Assembly (NCBI GenBank): GCA_947247005.1
Contig: OX365949.1
Coordinates: forward strand, 9,434,001 to 9,498,000
From: Spisula solida
Taxonomy: Eukaryota > Mollusca > Bivalvia > Venerida > Mactridae
Direction: 5' to 3'
DNA: 64,000 nt
The notes under the pieces are model-generated. The model saw nothing but the letters and a program-made list of their open reading frames with translations. It was not told where the DNA came from and searched no databases. The position numbers were made by a program, and so were the translations under genes. Below are positions 1 through 11,600 of this stretch, one piece after another; position 1 is the stretch's first letter, and every line of letters starts with the position of its first letter.

Positions 1-2424
1 TTTGAAATGTCAGTGTGTTTTTTATGGCATATACAGGCACCTATACCAAAATTATGTGACTATTTGAAAATTGTATTTTATTTTTGCAAAACACCCATAC
101 GTGACCAATACCTTTAATATGCATCTGACATATTGGTGTAATTGTAGTAAAGTTAACCCAGGTCGGTTGTATCATTGATAAAGAACAAAGATATGAAATC
201 GGATGACTCTTGGCATGTCTGATTTGAAAATGTATTTTTAAAATTATGAAATAAAAATGTCCCTACTGGTTTAAGAAAACTACGGGAACTGTTTCATTAA
301 ATGAAAACATTATCTGAACCACGGCACTAGCTTTCCAATTTTCATGAAAGTATTTATTGTTATAACTAAGAAGCAACCCAAAATTGAGCATTGTCTTCTG
401 TGTTCTTTATAGCCTGGATTACCTGCCCCTTACACTTTGTGATAGAGCCAGGCGCCGACGAACTATGAAAGCTCGCATATGGAAGAAAACTTTACATACG
501 TTGAGAATAAAAAAACGATTAAACGTGTTACTAATGTAAACAAAGCAGATATTTGAATTTGTGTTGTAGTATTGCACCGAGAATCGTAAAGTTTGAGTTT
601 TTAACACCTTGTGTTGTAAAATAATTTGATGAATAATAAAAGTTGCACCATTTCGGACGTTGTTACATTTCCATGCACAATTTCGAATATTAATTTGAAC
701 ACTTCGAACTTCATTAAGACAACTGTGTGGTCAGTATATATGCTGTGCCCACTCAGTAATATTATAATAATGTTTATATACAAATGTGTATGTTGGTAAT
801 TCAGGTATATAAAATTAAAATGACAGTCCTACATAGGCCTAGCTCCAATAACTTCAAAAGTAGAAGACAATACACAATTAGACGCTTCTGCTTTTTAACT
901 CAGGACATGGGACCCGACGATGGCGCAATAAATATGATTAATGTTTAAGTAATTTGTTATCATATAAAAAACACACAGTAACATTAGCTTTAGAAATATA
1001 CTATATATATATTAAAAATAAATAATGGTGAGGAAAAGTAGGCCTACCAACAAATAATTGTAATCAAGGGCGGCTTCAGGCCTCACAAAATACATATAGA
1101 GCGAGCGAAGTGATAGGAAAAACATGAATTAATTGTTTATATATATGAGCAGCATGTCCAGAACTTGTTTTGCGAGTGATGCGAACTAGACAAAATGCAT
1201 TCATGTTTTTCATCCGGAATAAAATACAAATTACGTATGCTACGTTAGATATGCACAACAGTGAACTTGACTTGAAACCCATCATGGAAATTCAACTTAT
1301 AGTTGTCAAGGGATAATCCAACATATTACATCAAGCATGCTAGCTCCCAATATAATTCCCAAACGCGTGGGGTGATCAAAAAGAAATGTGACAAATGCCA
1401 TAATTTGTAAAGTTTACGCGTTCTAACCATCAAATATAATATTCGTTTGGGTGCATTTAATGCCGATATGTACGTGTAAAATATAAGTGCCTAACGTTAG
1501 TAGTGATTTATTAATATAACGTTAAATATTAGTACTGGAGTGTCGCGCTATGTCACCGCACATCAAAACGTTGTCAGTTTTCGCCGTATGATATGGAAAA
1601 GCAACTGACCAATATTTCGTTAAATGTTCCTCCGACATTTGTCAAAATAACTGGACATGACCTCAAAACATAACCGTGGATTAAAGCGATTTTGTTGTAA
1701 ATGTGTCTGTTTAAAACATATGCCGTGAAAACTAAAATAAAAGTATCGTCTAGAAAACCACGTCATATTTCGGCAAAAGTCACAGCTTGAAAATAGACAG
1801 TTTTATCACAAACTAGGGGAAAAGTCTAAACAAACATTTAAAATAACAAAACGGGCATCGGAAGAGTAGTCTGACAGAAGTATACGTATATATCTCCAGT
1901 ATGAAATGTTTTGTGATGGAAAATAATCTTTAGTATTTCAAGCAAAGACGTCGAATAGTATTAGATGAGCGATCAATTTTAAACGTCACTCGTCAAGACG
2001 GACGTCAAACATGGAAGCCGTCTTTAGAATGAGAACGATCGAATAATTATTTTCATATTAACATATTCTTGATATTGTATTAGAACTGAAATGTTTTTCT
2101 AAATACTGAATAAATGGTAAATTTATACAATACGTATAGAGACATGAGCGATTGATTGGAACAATGTGGCATTCAAATAGTTAACCGTTTACGTGCATGA
2201 CGTTATTGACGTCAAATGTGTGCGGCGAGTCGCTGTACACAAGGTTGCGAAGCCGCTGATATCTTTATAAATAATAATTGAATATTTACGAAACTCAGCA
2301 GACGGAGAGATGATATATTTTGTAATGGACATACAACATTTCTTATTTATATCAGTATTCATTGTAATTTTACAGCGTTTGTCTAATTTCTTTTTGATCA
2401 CCCCACAAATATACTGGGTAAATG
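1..2424. other. Gene-free AT-rich flank
   Basis: No exon, RNA gene or clear repeat could be supported here. Open frames are short, lack splice context and resemble no family I recognise. The stretch is best read as intergenic DNA upstream of a LINE remnant. Confidence 0.5.
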
Positions 2425-2965
2425 TTTTGCACATGCGCAGCCTCAGAAGAATCCTGAAGATTTCATGGTAGGACAAGGTCACAATTTCTGAGGTTCTAAA
2501 GAGGGCACACTCAACCACCATCTACTCCACGTCTTCGTTGACTGGGCCATGTGAGTCGTATGAGAAAGGGCAGGATTCCAAAAGACCTCTTATACGGCCA
2601 GCTAGAACAAGGATCTCGTCCACAAGGTCGTCCTAGTCTTCGGGGTACAAAGACACGTGCAAGCGTGATCTGCAGAGCACTCACATCAACTCCGAAGAAG
2701 GGGAGTACCTGGCCCAAGATAGGACAAGCTGGAGACGTGTCGTCAAGAAAGGAGTGAAAATGTATGAAAATGACAGAAGACAGGACTGTGAGGTAAAGAG
2801 AGATAGAAAAAAGGCCACATCACAGAGCACAGACTCAGTATTCGCCTGCATCGACTGCCAAAGAGAATAGGTCTTAAATAGGCCTTCACAGTCACCACAG
2901 GAGATGCGACCCATCGTCTTCCTAGAAAGACGGAGGACAACAAGAAGAAGATAAACTGGGTTATT
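2425..2965 (+). pseudogene. Non-LTR retrotransposon 3' remnant (C-terminal end of reverse transcriptase ORF)
   Basis: Pieces in all three plus-strand frames read like the C-terminal tail of a LINE polyprotein. In order they are LRRILKIS, a GHVSRMRKGRIPKDLLYGQL segment (typical GH-x-x-RM-x-x-x-RIPK-x-LLYGEL), a GRP-x-LR segment, a WRRVVKKG segment, and a final FACIDC that resembles the closing C-x-x-C knuckle. Stops and at least two frame changes break the reading, so this is a dead fragment. No LINE 5' part is visible upstream, consistent with 5' truncation. The LINE clade cannot be fixed from this piece. Confidence 0.75.
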
Positions 2966-3188
2966 AAACAGTTCAAACTAGAAGGTTTTTACACAAAAAG
3001 TAGATCTCCCACGAATGGCCTACCTCAGGAGGTAGGCCAAACAAACAAGCAAGCACGGAAAATTGATTTGAGGAAGCCGAGTCTGAAATACGATTAAGTA
3101 TACAAATGTTTTAACTAGGATCTGAAGAACAAAATACTGTGTTTGAATATGCGTATGTATGCGTCTTTGTCAGTCTGGAAACGAACTT

Positions 3189-3631
3189 CAGGGGCCGGGA
3201 TTTCAACCAATAGTTACACTCAGCACTCAACACTCAGCACTCAGCACTCAAATATTGAAAATGTTATATAATGAGCTATTATTTGTATTAGATTGCAAAT
3301 TAAGATGGGGAAAATGTAAAATATAGTTAATGAGTGTTGAAAATATCATTTGATAAATTTTCTTTCCCACTTTGTACTATTTATGAGGTGTAAATGTAAT
3401 TATTGAATATGAGTGCCACACTCAGCACTCAGACTGATGGATTGCAATTATAGCTTACAAATGTCCTAAATCAAACTAGTAGAAGTAAGCCAAAAACAAT
3501 GTTTAGTACCAATTTAACATTATTACAACATCTTGCTCTAAAAATATGCCACAATGAACCTCAAAAGTGTGAATTTCAATATTTGAGTATTGAGTGCTGA
3601 GTGTAAGTATTTGTAGTAATCCTGGCCCCTG
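3189..3631. mobile_element. MITE with about 65-bp terminal inverted repeats
   Basis: The element opens with CAGGGGCCGGGATT and closes with AATCCTGGCCCCTG. The arms continue inward through repeated CACTCAGCACTCA heptamer-like blocks, with the complement TGAGTGCTGAGTG near 3590-3603. Length is about 443 bp with no coding capacity. I could not see a convincing target-site duplication, so the superfamily is left open; CAGGGG termini occur in hAT-like and P-like elements. Confidence 0.7.
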
Positions 3632-3893
3632 GTCTCGGAACATCAGGAATTATGACAACAGAAGTATGGTTGGCCCCGGACCCATCACAGTTATAACACA
3701 GTTGTGCCCTGGTCACATTATCCAGGGTCGACATCACCAATTGCCACGGCTTTGATACGGCATTGTCAATAACATTTCGTAGTCGTATTAAATTCCCGAG
3801 TCTTAAAATCTAGTCATACCTAATTCAATGTGTTCTTTATCCGTACCAATGTGTATTTATCTGTAGTAACCCGTTCTCAAACGACAATATAAA

Positions 3894-4095
3894 GTCAGAC
3901 AGGGAAGTCAGCACTTAGCTTAACCAGCGTGGCACGAAAATCATAAAAACACACACGCACAAAGCTTACCCGAAACAGCCGAGCACATAAAACATAAAAA
4001 AACATACAAGGCACAATGCCCAACTAAACAAGTTATGATCCTCCCATGTCCAAGCTGTCGAAAATCTGAATGAACCAGTTAGCGGCTGTTAAAAG
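3894..4095 (+). repeat. Dispersed repeat family A, single arm
   Basis: This stretch has the hallmark order of a family seen about a dozen times in the window: GTCAGACAGGGAAG, then a GCAGCACTCA-like block, CAGCCGAGCAC, an A-rich ACATAAAAACA run, GGCACAATGCCCAAC, and AAGCTGTCGAAAA with GAATGA repeats. Only the one orientation is present here. A full two-armed copy lies at 15487-16735. Confidence 0.7.
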
Positions 4096-4099
4096 TTAC

Positions 4100-5662
4100 A
4101 AGTCACTCGTGTGTGGGATACATGCAGGTAATAATGTATGTACATGTATCATTTTATTATGCGACATCGTTTAAGTGTGAGGCCATCATATAAGAGTACA
4201 ATGGAGGAATTTGTACACTAACTGCCGGGTACCTTGATAGTTTGGTTGGACATAGCATGCCAAGTTAGATACGTTAAAACATCTAAATGAACCACAGGAT
4301 ACAGACTAACCTTATTACGTAACATTTCATTAAGTCCGCTCTCAGTCAAAGTAACCCGTCGTAATACAAAACCTACCTCTCCGTAACAAACCATGATCAT
4401 GAATAAGTTCCATAGTTCTACGATGCTAGATATCAATCTGTATTACCCTGCGGCAATCAGTACCGACCGATAGCAATATTTTTTTATTTCCACATTAGTA
4501 TGCCATACGGTCCGTACTCTCAAGTTGCTGACTCGTATCAGTTCCTTATAACCAGCTATCATCCGTAGAAACTAGAGGATGGATGACTCGGCCGGATTTA
4601 TCATCAGTGACTGTGTGACCAGGGCATAATAACACAGAACATACCAGTACATTCTCCGTATAACCTGTGCTTATGTCGTATGTATTATAAAGTATAAGTT
4701 AAAGTAATTCAGAGTTAAGTATTATATTCATAAGTAAATTAATTACCATTGGATTTATTTCCCATACTAGTAGATCTACATGTATTTAAATTACTCGATC
4801 TTTCAAACTACTCGGAAGTAGATCTACCTATCATATTTTTTCAAATAAAATTACTATTCTATACTTTAAATTAAATGTACTATTATTGTGAGATTTTGTG
4901 CTTAAAATTTCTACACCCTTGTATGGGGGAAGATTGGTATAGTTTCAGTATACACGCACATATTGCATTGAAATACAAAAATATTCTTATTATCTAAGGG
5001 TGTATGTATAAGAACGCACATTAATTTATTCTACTTCGTGATATAAATGACATGTTTCCGCCTAATATTGATTTATAATCAATCAAAGTAAGTGGATGTA
5101 CTAGGACAGTTGTTTTATACTATATATGAAAAATAAACATAACAAAATTACTATCCGAATTTTTAATAGACGCGTAACAACGTCCGAATTGGTGCAACTT
5201 CATTATTCATTAATTTATAGGTAAATGCTCAATTAAATGCAAACAAACTTATCGGTTTTAGAGATAACATTCAATATCAAATTACAATATTAACTTGGAT
5301 TATTTAAGTAACACGTTGTATGGTTTTTTTATTCACAACTTAATTGTTTTCTTGTTACCATGAAGGCGGCCATTATTTCGTCGGTGCCAGACGTACTATA
5401 ACCATGTACGTCGGGAACCAGACTATGTTCTTTATTGCGCCTTTAGTGGCCGGATGTGTTTGTTCAGTGCTGTCCGGTTTTTATCATCTTTTCAGTTTGA
5501 ATTTCAGTCTTGAGATGTTCGTGAATATGATGTGTTTTGAGAGGAAACTCTTAGTGAAAATATATTGTCATTTAGTGATGACTTCACGTGTAAACAACCA
5601 CCCCCTATATAAAAGATATGTTAAGTAATCAATAATAAAATATTTTTTACTTATAACATGTT
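4100..5662. other. Intergenic stretch without supported gene
   Basis: AT-rich DNA downstream of GH16 copy 1. A 94-codon plus-strand frame at 5344-5628 begins at a TTG, has no splice context and resembles nothing I recognise. Nothing else stands out. Confidence 0.45.
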
Positions 5663-5668
5663 TTTATT
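5663..5668 (-). promoter_or_regulatory. Poly(A) signal of GH16 copy 1
   Basis: TTTATT on the plus strand gives AATAAA on the minus strand, about 20 bases past the TAA stop at 5689-5691. This would mean a very short 3' UTR. Confidence 0.5.
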
Positions 5669-5688
5669 CTTTCTTTAAGTTAAACAAA

Positions 5689-8600
5689 TTAATATTGAGT
5701 CATTTCAATATAATCAATTTCCATGGCTACATCATCACCATGCCAGGTCTGTAACCAGTTATGTCGAGCATTCCAGAAGTCCGCGTTAGATGTTGGCAAC
5801 TTTTGACCGTAATTCCAGTCATTTGGCCAGTATCCGTTTATTCCACAGATAGCAACGTTGAGTATCAAATAAAACTGTAACGACAGATAAATGACAATTG
5901 TACTCATATAGAACTACAATATAACTATAACGACATGTAAATGACAATTGTACTCATATATAACTACAATATAACTGTAACGGCATGTAAATGACAATTG
6001 TACTCATATAGAACTACAATAAAACTGTAATGACATGTAAATGACAATTGTACTCATATAGAACTACAATAAAACTGTAATGACATGTAAATGACAATTG
6101 TACTCATATAGAACTACAATAAAACTGTAATGACATGTAAATGACAATTGTACTCATATAGAACTACAATAAAACTGTAATGACATGTAAATGACAATTA
6201 TACTCATATAGAACTACAATATAAATGTAACAACATGTAAATGACAATTGTACTCATATAGAACTACAATATAACTGTAACGACATGTAAATGACAATTA
6301 TACTCATATAGAACTACAATATAACTGTAACGACATGTAAATGACAATTATACTCATATAGAATTACAATATAAATGTAACGACAGGTAAATGACAATTG
6401 TATTCATATAGAACTACAATAAAACTGTAACGACAGTTAAATGACAATTGTACTCATATAGAACTACAATAAAACTGTAACGACATGTAAATGACAATTA
6501 TACTCATATAGAACTACAATAAAACTGTAACGACATGTAAATGACAATTGTACTCATATAGAACTACAATATAACTGTAACGACATGTAAATGACAATTG
6601 TACTCATATAGAACTACAATATAAATGTAACGACATGTAAATGACAATTGAACTCATATAGAACTACAATATAAATGTAACGACATGTAAATGACAATTT
6701 CACTCATATAAAACTACAATAAAACTGTAACGACATGTAAATGACAATTATACTCATATAGAACTACAATATAACTGTTACGACATGTAAATGACAATTA
6801 TACTCATATAGAACTACAATATAACTGTAACGACATGTAAATGACAATTATACTCATATAGAACTACAATATAAATGTAACGACATGTAAATGACAATTG
6901 AACTCATATAGAACTACAATATAAATGTAACGACATGTAAATGACAATTGTACTCATATAGAACTACAATATTACTGTAACGACATGTAAATGAACATTG
7001 CACTCATATATAAAGACAATAAAAACAGTGTTTAACTTAAAATAAAGCAGGTTTAGCTTTACAAGAGCCTCGTTCATTTCTTTTATAACTGCATATTTGC
7101 TCAATTTAGACTCCGTTGATGTATTTTGAGGATGTGTTACACTTATGTACACAATCATGACTTACAAAACTGAGTATGTTTTCAGTATGTAATTGTTAAC
7201 TATGACCCCCTACTTATTAATTACCATATCTGACAGCTCACTCACAAAAGTGTATGCCAGAAATGTATTCTACAATGTGACTGCGAAAAAACAACCAATT
7301 CGAGTTTTATGAAATTGTTAAGTATTAAATAAAGTACAAGTATGAATACATTTATGATACTATGAGCCAATTACGGTAAAAGTAGCTTCACAATCATCGA
7401 AGCTGGTTTATATTATCATAATACCATACAAAAGGTTATTGAAATGAAGTCGGGTACATACTGGTTTGTCAAATGGAGCTGCTTTAGTTCCACTAGACCA
7501 AAGATTGTTTCCACTAAATCCTCCTTTCTGCCAGAAACTTTGTGTGATTGGAATATTCATCATGTTGTGGTCGTCAACAAATACTCTGAAAGTGATTATG
7601 TGATAAACATAATAATGCTACACTTATACTTTGTGAATGGGCTGGAGGCCTTCAGCGCATTACATATTTGAATTTTGCTTAACATAACCTTTTGGCCTTA
7701 TGAGTCTTTCAACAATCTACGGGTTGCTTCATTCCTGGACAATTAGTTCGGTCATCAAGTTGTCGTGTGTGGATGACAATATGGTCAAATTATATTTTGG
7801 AAAATTATACGGGAACATTATTTGGACAAGATAAAGATATTTGATTTATTCACGTATAGCACAATATTACGGATTTAATACATACTGTAGCGCACAGTCA
7901 AACTAAACCCACACTGAAACGGCGACAGCGCATAGCCACCCACGCAAGAGTCATACATAGAACGAACACTCTATATACAAAGTACTTACTGAATATGGTC
8001 CACTGTCCAGTCTAGTCTGTATGTATGCATAGCATGACTCCAATTGCCGTCACTGAACAAATAGAAGAATAAAACATTGATAAAACGGCAAACAAAAAAA
8101 TGTCATTTGACGTGTAAAATTTATACATAATAACTGTCTTATTATTATGCGAAATAGATTGTAGATTTTCTTAATATGCCGTTATTTCTGTCAATACTGA
8201 TGCTTATTTTGCGACTCGGTAATGCAAAGAATAACAATACGAAAATCACATGCGTATGGATGCTTTAAACGGTCAAACTACTGTACATAATACAATCCAA
8301 CTTATAATGTTTGTCTGTATACAGAGCACCATGTCAATATATGATGTAACCCTTGATTGATCAACATTTATAAGCATTACGTCTCTTGAAACATCTTAAC
8401 GAGGTTATACCCTGCATGGATGAGCCATTTCACAAGAAATCAAGAAATATGTTCTTACAGGACACCATGAGTCATAGGCCATCTGTTATGGTCGCGATCT
8501 GATCCCCAGTGCAGGGTGGCCCCTACTTCATTTACTCCAGCGTTGTGTCCGGAACCATCAATAGCTTGAACATTTCCTTAAGATATAAAAAGAATCATGG

Positions 8601-11600
8601 CTTCAACTTGTGATAAACTTGAAAAGAATTATGAAGATTGTGGCATGCTTTATTATTGTTAGAGTTACGAAAGAAAATGGAGACAATAACTAACATTGTC
8701 CTTGATTTTTGCGATTTAGAACACTAATAATTGGATAGACAATACATGTATAATCAAACATGTTTTATATGTGTAATGTATTTTATCACTTATACATGTA
8801 TATACCTCTGCTTTCCATGATGTCTATTTCACCAGAACGAGGCCATCCACCGTATGAAGTGTCTCTTGGCAACATCCATATAGCTGCAATAAATAGATAA
8901 CAATCAATCGCACATAAACACACCACAGCACACTGAAGAACACCAAAAGGTAACACTACAAGTATGTAAAGCGTTCTAGTAAACATTAGTGGCTAATAAG
9001 ATCAACATTTTCACTGTGATGCGTGATCCGGTCTCCATGTTAATTTGCTTCATATATTTTGACAAACATACTCGTATTGGTTCATTTCAATATTAGGAAC
9101 AGTAAAAACTATAAAGCTTATCACAAACGATAATCGCGACTTCTTGCATATGTGCATTAGAATGCCATTCGTGCATAAGATAGACGGTTGGTCTAAACAG
9201 GTTTGGTCGAATTCATTATCAACCTCTGCTTCGTCATTGTTACGTCTACGAGTACAGGTATATTTATTTCATAACCGTAAAATAACGTAACCCGCCCGGT
9301 TCATTTGTCTAACAATTTACTCGATAATAAAAAGCAACTAGTGTGTTGGGCACTTCTACGTTTTAAGATTTGTTACAGCTAAAATTAGGCATTGTAGTCC
9401 TTTTGCTGTGGAAACTGGGTCATTCAGCTAGTTATAATTTATTATACTTTTCGATAGCTTGGACTTGGGCGGATCTGCGCTTGTTTAGTTGGGCATTGTG
9501 TCTTTATGTGTTTTATGTTTCCAGTGCTCGGTTGGTTCAGTTGGGCATTGTGCCTTGTGTGTTTTAATGTTTCTATGCTCGGCTGGTTAAGTTGAGTGCT
9601 GCCTTCCCTGTCTGACCTAATATAATCTTTTTACTGTATAATTATAATGAATTGAATAAATATGTATACCTGGCCAGATCCAGTCCCCACGTGGTACTCT
9701 AGCTCGGACCTCCACTCTACCGAATGTAATAGTTTTCTTTGACGTAAGTTTTCCGGACATCACAGCAGGAAGTGTACCATGCGCACCCTCCCTAATACAG
9801 CCATTGTTATCAGAGTTAGTGCAGTAACCATACAAATCTGAAAATATAAGTATTATATTATATATAACTGTTAGGATTGTATTGTTGATCATTATTATTG
9901 GGACAATTATAACGTAACGTAGTGTATGAATTGATCATGAATTTGAATTTGAATCGTACTGACTTACGAAATGTGTTTTCTTCGAGCTCTTGTTAATTCA
10001 TAAAAATAATTCAATTCGACTAGTAAATTCACTGAAATGTATCAATGCCCACTGAATCTATTATATAAGAGTGCCCTACTTTCTTGAATGTATGTACTGT
10101 CTGACGGAGTACTAGATCAACGTTATCAATTCACCACATTTGTTTCCTATATTAAATTAAACATAGTTCAAGGGAAAGAGAAACTAACCAGTCATGTCCA
10201 TGTTTGCTGAGTTCATATTCTGGTCATTATAGTTTGGGTGATCTGTGGTTAGTGTCTGGAAAAGATTTATACAACCCAGAAAGGTAATATTAAGTCAGAC
10301 AGGAAATGCAGCACTCCAGCCGAACAAAACCATTAAAAACATAAAAGGCACAATGCCCACCTGAACAAGTAAAGATCCGCACAAGTCCAAGCTGTCGAAA
10401 AGTAGAATGAATTAATTTCAGCTATCAGAAACCATATTGAATAGTTTGTTATTATTATTTGCAGGTATAGGACTACATGTAGTATGGTCTTCGTGAAACG
10501 ACAAATCCGGGAATGTTGGCTATTCACCAAGCTATGATGTCTTGAACAACTGAACTATAGGGACGGTATGTTTATAAAGCTTCTTATATACATAACACGT
10601 ATGTTGAATCAATGAAGGTACACAAGATAAGGAAACCCGAGGCCTGCAGAAGAGTTGATCGAAAAAGAGTTTATTAAATTAGTGGACAAATTAATTTGAC
10701 CCAAGGCTTCGAGAGAGGTTTTTGTCGGTGAGTATAAAGAAAAGTTTTGATACGTGTAAATTTAATGTAAGAACCCAAATAGAAAATATTAAATTCTAAC
10801 ACGATCTGCGGATTAATCCAATAAACATAGAGCAGACCAAGCCATTGCTTATTACTACAATAAAACACGGTATCAAATTGGCTGTTACCATTAACGCCCC
10901 GTATCACGTGACCTATTTATGATTCTAACACGATCCGCGGATTAATCCTATAAACATAGTGCAAACAAGAGCATGTTTTATTACCCCCCATAAAACATAC
11001 CTCTCAAATTGGCTGTTACTATTTACGCCCCGTATCACGTGACATATTTTTGAATGAATAAACGTAAATTTTATAGTAAACCTTCTACGAGTCGCGATGG
11101 CAAGGCAAGTTGCCCGAGAATCCAGTGTTACAGCTTTGACGCATCTATTTTTAGAAACTCCAATATACTCTCGAAACTAAGTTTCATTAAAACTTCTGAT
11201 AATCAATTCATTTATATTTTTCTTTTCATGAAATGGATACCCTATACTCGTGTTATTAAAATTGTTTCAATGTTTAATTTGTTATTTCCTTCAGAAAATT
11301 ACGTAGATAGTTTTCATTAACGAGGGAGGTAATTGTACCAGCTAATAAGCCACTCAATTTCAGCGTGGAATTATGTTCAATGTCAAATGGGTGAAAATGG
11401 AATGCGCGCAGTTAAATAGTGCGGGATATTATCGTATTTAGAATCGAAATAAAAACTCTGTTATTCACCGACAAAATACGCGAACAGATTTTTATTTCTT
11501 AAATGAAGACCTAAAAAGGCATAATCCATTTTTACACCAAACACGATATTTAAGCGTATTAAAACTTGTATTCATTTGTTGTAGTTTTGTTTAGTAAAAC

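Noticed and set aside
5344..5628. 94-codon plus-strand frame beside the 3' end of GH16 copy 1
   Set aside because: It begins at TTG, has no splice or poly(A) logic and resembles no family.
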